DNA from: Candidatus Obscuribacterales bacterium
GTDB taxonomy: Bacteria > Cyanobacteriota > Vampirovibrionia > Obscuribacterales > Obscuribacteraceae
Assembly: GCA_019637435.1 (NCBI GenBank)
Contig: JAHBVO010000003.1
Span: 1 to 64,000, forward strand
Length of the DNA stretch: 64,000 nucleotides
Reading direction: 5' to 3'
The translations under genes and the position numbers were made by a program. This document shows positions 36,460 to 44,462 of this stretch, in pieces. The notes under the pieces are model-generated. The model saw nothing but the letters and a program-made list of their open reading frames with translations, was not told where the DNA came from and made no database searches. Positions within the stretch are counted from its first letter, which is position 1; each line of letters begins with the position of its first letter.

Positions 36460-38009
36460 TTGATCAAGTACAGATTGCCGTCCTGACTGCCGACGCAGAT
36501 GCCATTGTTTGAAACGGCCGGACTGCTGATCACCGGTCGCTGAGTTTTGAACTTCCATTTAACGGCGCCGTTGCGCAAGTCGATCGCGTAGACGTTTGTA
36601 TCCGGGCTACCGCAATAGATCATCGAGCCGGCGACAGCAGGTGTTGATGATAGCAGTGGAACTGGCGAGTAAATTTGCGTCTTCCAGAGCATCTTGCCGG
36701 AGTCGGCGCTGAGACAATACATCATCTTATCGTCGTTGCCCGCAAAGATTCTGTCCTTAGAACCCGACGGTGCAATCGAGAAGGATTCGGGGGCGAGGAA
36801 CTTCCATTTGAGTCCACCGGTCGCCAGGTCAACAGCATAAAGATTGTGGTCCCAACTTCCAAAATAGACCAGTCCGTTCAGAATCATCGGAGAGCCGAGA
36901 ATTTTCCCGTTGGTTTTGAACTTCCAAAGCTGCGAACCGTTCTTCATCGACAGTGCGTGGACCGTTCCCAGATGCGAAGCCACCACTACAACTCCTGTCG
37001 AGATGGCTGGACTTCCAGTCATACGTCCTATGCCTTTAATGAAATTGTCTCCCGCAGGCAATGCAGCAGCCGGCGTGCTGGTAGAGGGTGGAGTTGTTGC
37101 TGTTTCGCCCGCAGCACCTTCGCCCGGTGCTTCGTCTTTCGGGAAGGTCCAGACCTTTGCGCCTGTTTGAACATTTAGCGCGTAAACATGACCGTCCCAA
37201 CCACCGATGTATGCGATGTCGTCGATGATTGTCGGGGAGGCGGAAACGCGATCGGCAGTCGCGACCGACCATTTAACCGCTCCCGTCTTAGCGTCTATTC
37301 CATATATTTTGAAATCCTCGCATCCGACTACGATCATTTGATCAGTAACCGCAGGGGATGACTTTACCTTGCCGCCCAGTTCGGCTTTCCACAGCATTCT
37401 TCCGGTGCGCTCGTCGACCGCGTATAAACAGAAGTCGTCGCTTCCGACATAGACCACTCCTTTATATATGGCTGGTGATGAGTCGATCGGACCCTCAGCG
37501 GGGAAAGTCCACCGCAACTTTCCAGTGGGATAGAAGTCCGGTCCGACATTGAAGTGGCTGGTATGACCGGGGTTTTGCAAAAACATCTTCCAACTGCCGG
37601 CGTAATGAGACATCATGTTTGCAGAACCCTGCAAGAGCTTTTCCTTAGTAGGAGCTGCTGGAGCATTTTCATCCGAGTGCTGAACATTCTGAACAGCCGA
37701 GCCTGTCAACGAAGTCCCTGCCGGCGCACCCGCATGGCCAGGCGCTCCACTTGCAGCAGCTGCGGATCCGGCCGGCGGTTTAGTAGTCGAAACAGCAGCC
37801 GATCCAGGCGCCGATTTGGCGGTACCGGATGGGGATGAAACAGCGGCGGCCGCCGGTTTCGCTTTCACATTCCCGGGCTTAGGGGCAGAAACTTTTGAAG
37901 CTGACCCACCCGCAGTGGGAGTCTGCGCAATTGCTGAAACGCCCCACAGACCGACCGTTATCGCAACTGTGAATGCTGCTGAAACCGTTGTTTTCTTTTG
38001 CATCTTCAT
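36456..38009 (-). CDS. Exported PQQ-type beta-propeller protein (BamB-like fold)
   Basis: 517 aa from ATG at 38009, which opens a signal peptide (KKTTVSAAFTVAITVGLWGVSAIAQ). An Ala/Pro/Ser linker (about 30-125) follows, then a propeller of PQQ/WD-like blades with the pattern 'VYVGSDDFCLYAVDERTGRM LWKAELGGKVKSSPAV' seen at least seven times. No methanol-dehydrogenase catalytic residues are evident, so the role is structural or binding. Alternative: a BamB-like assembly factor, but no lipobox is visible. Transcribed towards and overlapping the TPR gene by 4 bp. Confidence 0.9.
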   Translation of the reverse strand: MKMQKKTTVSAAFTVAITVGLWGVSAIAQTPTAGGSASKVSAPKPGNVKAKPAAAAVSSPSGTAKSAPGSAAVSTTKPPAGSAAAASGAPGHAGAPAGTSLTGSAVQNVQHSDENAPAAPTKEKLLQGSANMMSHYAGSWKMFLQNPGHTSHFNVGPDFYPTGKLRWTFPAEGPIDSSPAIYKGVVYVGSDDFCLYAVDERTGRMLWKAELGGKVKSSPAVTDQMIVVGCEDFKIYGIDAKTGAVKWSVATADRVSASPTIIDDIAYIGGWDGHVYALNVQTGAKVWTFPKDEAPGEGAAGETATTPPSTSTPAAALPAGDNFIKGIGRMTGSPAISTGVVVVASHLGTVHALSMKNGSQLWKFKTNGKILGSPMILNGLVYFGSWDHNLYAVDLATGGLKWKFLAPESFSIAPSGSKDRIFAGNDDKMMYCLSADSGKMLWKTQIYSPVPLLSSTPAVAGSMIYCGSPDTNVYAIDLRNGAVKWKFKTQRPVISSPAVSNNGICVGSQDGNLYLIN

Positions 38010-38527
38010 GACAAGATCTCGCTCTATCTTTCCCGCAACTACCGCTACCAATCGCAAGTAAGGTGATTATAGATGTATCCGTCATTTAATGTCGTTCTAT
38101 TCGCATTGATGAAAAGCTAATTTCATCGATCCGTTTAATCGCGTTCCAAAAATCGACGGCTCAGAACCAAGAAATCATCAACGTTTTGGACACCGCAAAT
38201 CGGCTACCACAATCGGTTGTGCGATAAACGTCCCACACAGACAGCACTGCATATACCTTAGACTCGCGCAATATATCGCAAAAATAGACACGGAGTCATT
38301 CTTCGATTACACACAAGCAGGCGACGCCGCAAAACCCGGAACAATAGGTGGATTGAGCTTGTCGGGGATTTTGCGTTTTCCTACAACGTCCTTAGCATCA
38401 AAGTTTCCGACGTAGAGCAAAAAAGTTTTTTTCGGAATTGCAGTCAGAATCTATTGTTTATTCAAAAGTGGGGTGATATCATCCCAGCTTGTGAGTTGGA
38501 ATGAGTATTTCCATAGGAGGAAATCGC
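38010..38527. other. Intergenic region upstream of HU
   Basis: 518 bp between the divergent PQQ-propeller gene and HU. It contains the HU promoter (separate entry). No repeat or RNA gene is recognised. Confidence 0.5.
38454..38482 (+). promoter_or_regulatory. Probable sigma-70-type promoter of the HU gene
   Basis: TTGTTT (38454-38459), 17-bp spacer, TATCAT (38477-38482; 5/6 to TATAAT). About 45 nt before the start codon, upstream of a strong AGGAGG site. Confidence 0.5.
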
Positions 38528-38938
38528 ATGAACCGAGCTGAGCTCGTCGAGCAAGTAGCAAAGGCTACAGGTAGTCCGAAGTCGGAAGTAACCCGTACTC
38601 TTTCGGCTATGCTCCACTCTATTACAGGCGCCCTGTCTAAAGGCGATAAAGTGACTCTCGTTGGCTTCGGCACATTCGAGCGTCGCATGCGTAAGGCTCG
38701 CACCGGACGCAACCCGAGAACCCTTGCTCCTTTGAAAATTGCTGCAGCAAGAGTTCCCGCTTTCCGCGCTGGAAAAGAACTCAAGGACATCGTGAACGGC
38801 CGTTCGAAACAGCCCGTTCTCAAATTGGCTAAAGCTAAAGCTGCTAAACCAGCTCCTAAAGCCAAAGCTGCTAAGCCAGCCAAAAAAGCTGCTAAGCCCG
38901 CTAAAAAAGCTGTCAAAAAAGGCGGCAAGAAAAGATAA
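38528..38938 (+). CDS. HU-family nucleoid protein with histone-H1-like Lys/Ala tail
   Basis: 136 aa from ATG at 38528, with AGGAGG 6 nt upstream. Residues 1-92 are a standard HU/IHF fold (MNRAELVEQVAKATG, GFGTFERRMRKARTGRNPRT, VPAFRAGKELKD) with the DNA-bending beta-arm. Residues 95-136 are AKAAKPA-type repeats, a basic tail like that of mycobacterial HupB and of eukaryotic histone H1. The tail would add non-specific DNA binding and compaction. Followed by two strong terminators, which suggests a highly expressed single-gene unit. Confidence 0.96.
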   Translation: MNRAELVEQVAKATGSPKSEVTRTLSAMLHSITGALSKGDKVTLVGFGTFERRMRKARTGRNPRTLAPLKIAAARVPAFRAGKELKDIVNGRSKQPVLKLAKAKAAKPAPKAKAAKPAKKAAKPAKKAVKKGGKKR

Positions 38939-38943
38939 TCGAT

Positions 38944-38976
38944 GAAAGTCGCAGTTCTACTCGGACTGCGACTTTT
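38944..38976 (+). terminator. First HU terminator
   Basis: AAAGTCGCAGT/ACTGCGACTTT, perfect 11-bp stem, 9-nt loop, then TTCTC, 5 nt after the stop codon. Confidence 0.8.
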
Positions 38977-39029
38977 CTCAAATGACCGTTTGTGGATTAG
39001 GTAAGGTAAAAGTCATTCCAACTCAATTT

Positions 39030-39057
39030 AAGAGGGCTCTACTCAGAGCCCTCTTTT
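39030..39057 (+). terminator. Second HU terminator
   Basis: AAGAGGGCTCT/AGAGCCCTCTT, perfect 11-bp stem with a 4-nt ACTC loop, then TTCTTTT. A near-ideal intrinsic terminator, 92 nt after the HU stop. It may also limit minus-strand reading. Confidence 0.85.
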
Positions 39058-39074
39058 CTTTTGGAATTGAAACC

Positions 39075-39161
39075 GTTGCGAGCAATCGCAGCGCTGACTC
39101 GCCGTTGCGAGAAATCTCAACACTGACTCGCCGATGCGAGTAACCGCAGCGCTGATTCGAA
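39075..39161. repeat. Three-copy 29-bp tandem repeat
   Basis: Units start at 39075, 39104 and 39133 with consensus G(T/A)TGCGAGNAATCGCAGCGCTGACTCGCC. Different from the 73-bp array that follows. Contains small TGCGAG...CTCGC inverted repeats. Confidence 0.75.
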
Positions 39162-39206
39162 ACCGATGCCCGCAGACACGGTTCTGATTGGAAACCGAGT
39201 CCAAAC

Positions 39207-39392
39207 CTAAATCGTTCCTAAATAGAGTATCTTCACCCAGTTCGAGAATGAAAGACCGACACCACCCGCGACACCAAAAACGCCACCCACCGCCGCCCAA
39301 TCGCAACAACAACTGCCACCAACCGCAGTATCAATCAAACACGATTCGGGAACACGATTGACTCTAGATGTGGTGGCAGTGCTTTCGCTCAT
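39207..39392 (-). CDS. Small peptide with Gly-Gly site and Cys-rich, Gly-rich C-terminal half (tentative)
   Basis: 61 aa from ATG at 39392. The first 26 residues are polar and end in DTAVGG; the remainder starts SCCCDW and continues as a GxxxG-rich hydrophobic stretch (AAVGGVFGVAGGVGLSF). This leader-GG-core layout resembles class II bacteriocins/microcins or other small exported peptides. No good ribosome site precedes the ATG (A-rich instead), no transporter or immunity gene adjoins, and a longer in-frame frame exists upstream. I give it as a possible gene only. Confidence 0.3.
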   Translation of the reverse strand: MSESTATTSRVNRVPESCLIDTAVGGSCCCDWAAVGGVFGVAGGVGLSFSNWVKILYLGTI

Positions 39393-39547
39393 TTTTTTTG
39401 CTGAAATGCAAAGTAAATCCATTCCCCTTTGACTCGAAACTTGATGCCAAAAGTGGTGGCACAGCTGCGCGATAGATTTCGCGCCACTCTCTTGACATTC
39501 ATCCCGCGAAGAGGGTTTCGACCCTTTGCCTGGATCAAAGAATCCAC

Positions 39548-39985
39548 CTGTCAATGAGATAGCGACGGATTTTGCTAAAACTGTCGCTCTCGGATTGACG
39601 GGGCTCGATCTAGACCCGGTCTGTCAATGAGGTAGCGACGGATTTTGCTAAAACTGTCGCTCTCGGGTTGACGGGGCTCGATCTAGACCCGGTCTGTCAA
39701 TGAGGTAGCGACGGATTTCGCTAGAACCGTCACTCTCGGATTGACAGGGCTCGATCTAGACCCGGTCTGTCAATGAGGTAGCGACGGATTTTGCTAAAAC
39801 TGTCGCTCTCGGATTGACGGGGCTCGATCTAGACCCGGTCTGTCAATGAGGTAGCGACGGATTTTGCTAAAACCGTCGCTCTCGGATTGACGGGGCTCGA
39901 TCTAGACCCGGTCTGTCAATGAGGTAGCGACGGATTTCGCTAGAACCGTCACTCTCGGATTGACAGGGCTCGATCTAGACCTGAC
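39548..39985. repeat. Tandem array, six 73-bp stem-loop units
   Basis: Units begin CTGTCAATGAG at 39548, 39621, 39694, 39767, 39840 and 39913. Each folds: inner GCGACGG-A-TTTT-GCT-AAAA-CCGTCGC and outer TGTCAAT/ATTGACA. Units 1-3 and 4-6 match in order (3 and 6 share the variant ATTTCGCTAGAACCGTCAC), so a 219-bp block was duplicated. Units adjoin with no spacers, so it is not CRISPR. With 39986-40381, where I see nothing, it fills the gap before the MgtC gene. Confidence 0.95.
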
Positions 39986-40381
39986 TCGCTAGCCCAACAA
40001 TACTTGACATCCATGGTCGCAAAGCGTCGCTAGCCTATATTTACTTCAGAGATCAGTAACTAAAAGAGCTGTTCTAGTTCCCCGAGGCTGTAAAGCATCA
40101 CCTGGCCTATTTCTATATATCTAGCGTAGATCTGAGATGTTTTCCGAATCTCTTGTCATGATGATCTCTAGCTAATAGTCACTTGAGTGTAGATGCCCGC
40201 GTAGTCATAACATACAGTTCTAAAGAGTTTATTTCTTGTTTCACGCGATTCCCAACAACAACTGCTCACCGACTACGCCAACGTTTTGAACCTTCATCGC
40301 GGAAGGGGGTTGGATCACGTTCGGAAAGGCAACGCGTCCGGAAACAACCGGTCGGCGTCTAACTGAAATTGGAGTTCCGCA

Positions 40382-41098
40382 ATGGATGCAGTCCTTGCAA
40401 ACTCGCTCTCGGCTGACTTGTTCGCCTGGGCGAGAAATCTTTTTTCAACCATCGATTTCGACCTGATCAGCACGTACATGCCCAAGATCGTGATTGCCGT
40501 TTTCCTCGGCGGTCTGCTTGGCTGGGAACGCCGCATCAGGGGCAAGCAAGCCGGCATCCGCACCCACATGGTGCTGTCCGCCACGGCGTGCCTGGTTGCC
40601 GTTTGCGGCGTCTACCTCTTCGACATCTCGAAGTCTGGTGACCCCGCTCGTCTCGCGCACGGCGTTCTCGCCGGTGTAGGCTTCGTTGGAGCGGGCGTGA
40701 TCTTCAAGCGCGGGGTCAACACCTCGGGTTTGACCACTTCCGCCACGATCCTGTTCTCGGTCGGTGTCGGCATCGCTTGCGGTCTGGGGCTGTCGCTTGT
40801 CGCTACGGCGACGGTACTGCTCACGATCCTCTCGCTGGGTATCAGCTATCGGCTGTTTCCCTCTTTCGATTACGGCGGCAACTTGCTGCGAGTGGTTTGC
40901 CCGATCAGCAAATTCACCGAGATTCGCAAGCTGTTTGGTCCCAAGGCCCACGCGGCTCGCGTCAACAAGACGGGACAACTGATCGAGGCGCACATCCACA
41001 CGTCGCTCTCGCATCAGGAGCTGGACAAGCTCATCGCGTCGCTGATTCACAACGACGACATCGTCGCGATCGAAGTTCTCGACCGCACGGTCGACTAG
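40382..41098 (+). CDS. MgtC/SapB family membrane protein
   Basis: 238 aa. TTGGAG 7 nt before ATG. Four to five membrane segments in the first 155 residues carry the family signature LGGLLGWERRIRGKQAGIRTH, GVGFVGAGVIFK, GLTTSATI. The C-terminal 80 residues form an ACT-like cytosolic domain. Relatives modulate F-ATPase or magnesium homeostasis and are needed for growth in low Mg2+ in some pathogens. Which role applies here is unknown. First of a high-GC, codon-biased block of plus-strand genes. Confidence 0.93.
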   Translation: MDAVLANSLSADLFAWARNLFSTIDFDLISTYMPKIVIAVFLGGLLGWERRIRGKQAGIRTHMVLSATACLVAVCGVYLFDISKSGDPARLAHGVLAGVGFVGAGVIFKRGVNTSGLTTSATILFSVGVGIACGLGLSLVATATVLLTILSLGISYRLFPSFDYGGNLLRVVCPISKFTEIRKLFGPKAHAARVNKTGQLIEAHIHTSLSHQELDKLIASLIHNDDIVAIEVLDRTVD

Positions 41099-41167
41099 GT
41101 TTTCGTCAACCGGCGCAAGCTGTTTAGCGCGAGCGCTGGTGAGTTCCACCATTCCCTTAACCGTAGT

Positions 41168-41207
41168 CGAAGGCGGCGACATCCTCGAAGTCGCCTTCGG
41201 CGTTTTT
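41168..41207 (+). terminator. Hairpin plus T run before the lipid kinase gene
   Basis: CGAAGGC(ggc)GAC pairs with GTCGCCTTCG (10 bp with a 3-nt bulge), then GCGTTTTT. It ends 12 nt before the next start codon, so it could terminate the MgtC message or act as an attenuator. Confidence 0.5.
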
Positions 41208-41218
41208 ACGGAGATATC

Positions 41219-42130
41219 ATGTCGTCTCACGACATTGCAATCGTCTTCAACCCCAAAGGAGGTTCGGCAAGCGCCGGCCCCGTCAACAAGCTGGTTTCGC
41301 TTCTGGAAGCGCGCGGCTGCAAGGTCCAAAAACTGAGCACCACGCCCGAACCGGGATCGGCAACAAAGCTCGCTCGCAGTGCTGCTTCGAGTGGAGCGAA
41401 ACTGGTCATCGCCTTCGGCGGTGATGGGACGATCTGCCAGGTGGCAGAAGGTCTGATTGGCACGGACGCAGCCATGGCAGCCTATCAAGGCGGCACCGGC
41501 AACCTCTTCGCGCGCACCTACAACTCGAAACTCAGCCCTGAGCTGTTCGTCGAGATGGTGCTCGAAGGGACGCCTCAGCCGGTGGACATGATCAAGCTCG
41601 ATTACGTGGACATCCACGGCGTCGCGCATGACCGGCTGTTCATGACCTGTTTCGGAATCGGGCCCCTCTCCGACTCCATTCTGGTCAGCCAGAACGTCAA
41701 ACGCATCTTCGGCAAACTCGCCTATGTGTTCGGCGTGGCGAAGGCGAGCTTCATGCTCAAACCGATTCGCTGCTCGCTGGTCACCGAAGACCAGGGACGG
41801 GAGCGCTCCATGGACGCGGCAATCGTCGCCGTCGCGAACGTGCTTCCGCCCAACATGACGCTCATCAGCCGCGGATGCAACGCCTCCGACGGATTGATGG
41901 ACACGACTTACGTGACAGCCCGCAACTTCTTCGACCTGCTTCCTCTTGCAGGTTGGCTGCCACTGGGCTCGCCGGAGCGCTCGCCGCACTACGGGCGGTT
42001 GCGCACAGCGAGTCTCAAGATCAAGACCGAGATGCCGGTCATCCCGAACATCGATGGTGACGCCAGCCCCGCCACAACGGAGCTGTCACTGAAGGTGGTA
42101 CCGGGGGCGGTGCGAATGGTTTTGATCTAG
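41219..42130 (+). CDS. Diacylglycerol/lipid kinase family protein (YegS/DagK-like)
   Basis: 303 aa. NPKGGSASAG at the N-terminus, the kinase motif IAFGGDGTICQVAEGL near 62 (GGDGT nucleotide site), GTGNLFART near 92, and the C-terminal beta-sandwich with NIDGDASPATTELSL. It phosphorylates a lipid such as diacylglycerol, giving phosphatidic acid. Two PlsC-type acyltransferases follow directly, which suits glycerolipid synthesis or turnover. Cytosolic, membrane-peripheral. GGAG lies 6 nt before ATG. Confidence 0.92.
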   Translation: MSSHDIAIVFNPKGGSASAGPVNKLVSLLEARGCKVQKLSTTPEPGSATKLARSAASSGAKLVIAFGGDGTICQVAEGLIGTDAAMAAYQGGTGNLFARTYNSKLSPELFVEMVLEGTPQPVDMIKLDYVDIHGVAHDRLFMTCFGIGPLSDSILVSQNVKRIFGKLAYVFGVAKASFMLKPIRCSLVTEDQGRERSMDAAIVAVANVLPPNMTLISRGCNASDGLMDTTYVTARNFFDLLPLAGWLPLGSPERSPHYGRLRTASLKIKTEMPVIPNIDGDASPATTELSLKVVPGAVRMVLI

Positions 42131-42269
42131 TCCCAAAGTTCAATGCAAACTGGAGCAGATGAAGAGAGTGGTCAACACGCGTCAGCGGAAGGCCGAGGAG
42201 CCTTCCCGCGTGCACTCGAATCTCGGCTCTAAATTCAACACGCAGTTCCAAACAGGAGCTACAGAGAAC

Positions 42270-43151
42270 ATGTCTCAACTCTCAATCGTCTACGGTCTCG
42301 CCGCTTTCGCCGCCATCGTCATCGCATGGCGCGCAGTCTTCTGGTACCGCGAAGGTCAGAAGCTGCAGAAGGACGGCTATCTGCCGCCGCACCCGACCTT
42401 CTTCGGTCAGGGGCTGCTGCGGCTCATCTCCAAGATCATGACGCGCCTGTTCGTCGGTCCGGTGAAGGTCATCGGCCGCGAGAACGCCACGGCGTTCAAG
42501 GGTCGCATCCACATCCTGCCGAACCACCAGTTTCCGCTGGACTTCATGGTGGTCGGCAAATCGTTGCCGTACGGCTTCCGCCACCTCGGCACCGCCGGGC
42601 AGATGGCGGGCGGTTTCCGCGGCACGCTGGCAGCGTTCGCCGGTTTCTTCGCCGTGAAAACGGAAGCCGGCAAGGCGACCGAGAAGGGCGGCGGCGAGAA
42701 GGCAGTGCATTCCATGGCGCTCGCCCTGGCTCGCCACAAGAAGAGCCGAGTTCTGACGTTCGCGCAGGGCAAGCTGGTCGGCGACAACGTGCTGCGCCCG
42801 GAAGAGTTCCGGACAGGCGTCATCCGCGCCAACCAGGCGGCAATCCAGGAGCATGGCGTATCGCCGGATGACCTGGCGGTTCTGCCGATGGCCATTCACT
42901 ACATGCGCGACCCGCGGCAGGCGACGTGGATGCACCGGCTGATCGTCAAGATGGGCTGGCGCTCGTTCCGCACGTTCCGCATGTTCGGCGAGACCACCCG
43001 CAACTACGGTGCCGTCGTCGCGATCGGCAAGCCGATCAAGATGTCGCAGCTGCCGGCCGACCCGCGCGAGGCCATCGAAGTGGTGCGCCGCGCCATCGAG
43101 GGTCAGCTCACCGAAGCTCGCGCCTGGGCGAACACTCGCCTCGAGAGCTAA
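42270..43151 (+). CDS. PlsC-family acyltransferase with divergent motif III
   Basis: 293 aa from ATG at 42270 (AGGAG 11 nt upstream). A single N-terminal membrane segment (about 5-25), then the acyltransferase domain with NHQFPLD (HX4D catalytic motif, near 85-91) and KVIGREN. Where the family usually has FPEGTRS, this reads TFAQGKLVGDN, lacking the Glu that contacts the glycerol phosphate. It could acylate a different acceptor. Membrane-associated. Between lipid kinase and a second acyltransferase. Confidence 0.88.
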   Translation: MSQLSIVYGLAAFAAIVIAWRAVFWYREGQKLQKDGYLPPHPTFFGQGLLRLISKIMTRLFVGPVKVIGRENATAFKGRIHILPNHQFPLDFMVVGKSLPYGFRHLGTAGQMAGGFRGTLAAFAGFFAVKTEAGKATEKGGGEKAVHSMALALARHKKSRVLTFAQGKLVGDNVLRPEEFRTGVIRANQAAIQEHGVSPDDLAVLPMAIHYMRDPRQATWMHRLIVKMGWRSFRTFRMFGETTRNYGAVVAIGKPIKMSQLPADPREAIEVVRRAIEGQLTEARAWANTRLES

Positions 43152-43197
43152 CCGCTCCTAACTGGCTGGGTTAAGCAGCCGGATAGTTTTTCGAGTA

Positions 43198-43233
43198 CCG
43201 CACCACCGACGGTCAGTATCGCCGGTGGTGCGG
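43198..43233 (+). terminator. Long GC-rich stem-loop after the first acyltransferase
   Basis: CCGCACCACCG/CGGTGGTGCGG, perfect 11-bp stem with 14-nt loop, 46 nt after the stop. The following GGTTCTTAG is only weakly T-rich. Confidence 0.45.
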
Positions 43234-43383
43234 GGTTCTTAGTGTTTCGCTCGGAGTCTGAGCACTCTGCAAAGAAACCACGCTGGACGGCGCGAGCCAG
43301 GCGACGAGACTGTTGAAACGGTTTCGCTGCCCCTCGCGTCTGCCATAACAGAAGTCACCTTGAAGGTGACGTCAGGATGTCTC

Positions 43384-44235
43384 ATGTCACTTGAACAAAT
43401 TCCGGCGATCGCCTGGCTGCTTCTTGCAGCCATCGCCGTTTTCTCAATCTGGCGACTCAGCCCCGTTCGTCAACGGGTTCGCCAGTACATCGATAAGGTG
43501 CAGACCTGCGGCTACCTCGCCCCGCCGCCGACACCACAGGCGGTGCGGCGCTTGAGGAGAATGGCGAAAGCTCTGATCTTCATCCAGGTCGGCAAAATCA
43601 AGGTCATCGGGCGCGAGAATCTCGAAAGCGCACCCGGTCCGATCGTCGTCACGCCCAACCATCCGCACTGGGCTGACACCGCTGCTCTCCCGATTCTGAT
43701 GAACGGTCCGGCTCGCTACATGGCGGCACGGGGCGTCTTCACATTCGCAGGCGGGCTGGGCGGTCTCCTCGTCGGTCCGGTGGGCGCTTTCTGTGCCGAT
43801 CTGACCAGGGGCAAAGGTGGTCCGGCCAAGGACGCCGCTGTCCAGGTGTTGACCTCCGGTCAGCGCCTGGTCATGTTCCCCGAAGGTTGGGCGTACCTCG
43901 ACGGTAAGCTCGGTCCGTTCAAAAAGGGCGCCATTCGCATCGCGCGAGAGGCTTCCGAACGGCTCCAGAAGCCGACCTACGTCGTCCCCGTCAATCTGCG
44001 TTACGGCAAGTATCCGGGCACCTGGATCACGAAACTGCCGCCGCCGATCGAGTATTTCCTCGTGTTCATGCTGTTCTTCCTCTTCCGCCGCGGACTGACC
44101 ATGGTGGTCGGGAAACCGGTCGCCATCGACCAGTTTTCTAGCGATGACGCGGAGGCGACCGAACAGCTGAAGAAGATGATCGTCGCTCTAGACCCTGCTC
44201 CGGAGAAGGTTGCGTACCAAGTGGGAAGCCACTGA
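43384..44235 (+). CDS. PlsC-family 1-acylglycerol-3-phosphate acyltransferase-like protein
   Basis: 283 aa from ATG at 43384 (an upstream TTG in frame is less likely). N-terminal membrane segment, then KVIGRENLES, NHPHWAD (HX4D, near 87-92), and FPEGWAYLDGKLGPFKKGA (motif III with the usual Glu, near 162). It likely transfers acyl groups from acyl-ACP/CoA to lysophosphatidate or a related lysolipid. It shares layout with the previous acyltransferase but not its motif III. Membrane-associated. Confidence 0.9.
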   Translation: MSLEQIPAIAWLLLAAIAVFSIWRLSPVRQRVRQYIDKVQTCGYLAPPPTPQAVRRLRRMAKALIFIQVGKIKVIGRENLESAPGPIVVTPNHPHWADTAALPILMNGPARYMAARGVFTFAGGLGGLLVGPVGAFCADLTRGKGGPAKDAAVQVLTSGQRLVMFPEGWAYLDGKLGPFKKGAIRIAREASERLQKPTYVVPVNLRYGKYPGTWITKLPPPIEYFLVFMLFFLFRRGLTMVVGKPVAIDQFSSDDAEATEQLKKMIVALDPAPEKVAYQVGSH

Positions 44236-44462
44236 GCTTCTGCGGCGAAGCAATTCGCGTACGTAAAACTGTCCTAAGCAGCTCGTTGGCAAACGAGTTA
44301 CTCTTAGAGCATTGAGGCTGCCGCTGTCGCGACAGCCTCTCCGTTTACGCCGTCAACACTGTGCGTCTTTCTGCAAATCTCACAGCAACCGGAATCGGTT
44401 TAACCGGCTCTGGTTGCGCATTCAAAACGACTCTCATGAGTCTGACCGAAAGGATAACTCAG

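Noticed and set aside
39490..39530. tRNA-like T arm (GGGTTTCGACCC)
   Set aside because: Only a four-base loop hairpin; no acceptor, D or anticodon arms fit around it.
39548..39985. CRISPR array
   Set aside because: The 73-bp units adjoin without unique spacers, whole units are nearly identical, and no cas gene is present. Same for 48567, 54620 and 59840.
40445..41989. 514-aa minus-strand frame
   Set aside because: Antisense shadow over MgtC and the lipid kinase, caused by extreme GC3; composition His/Arg/Val-rich with no family motif.
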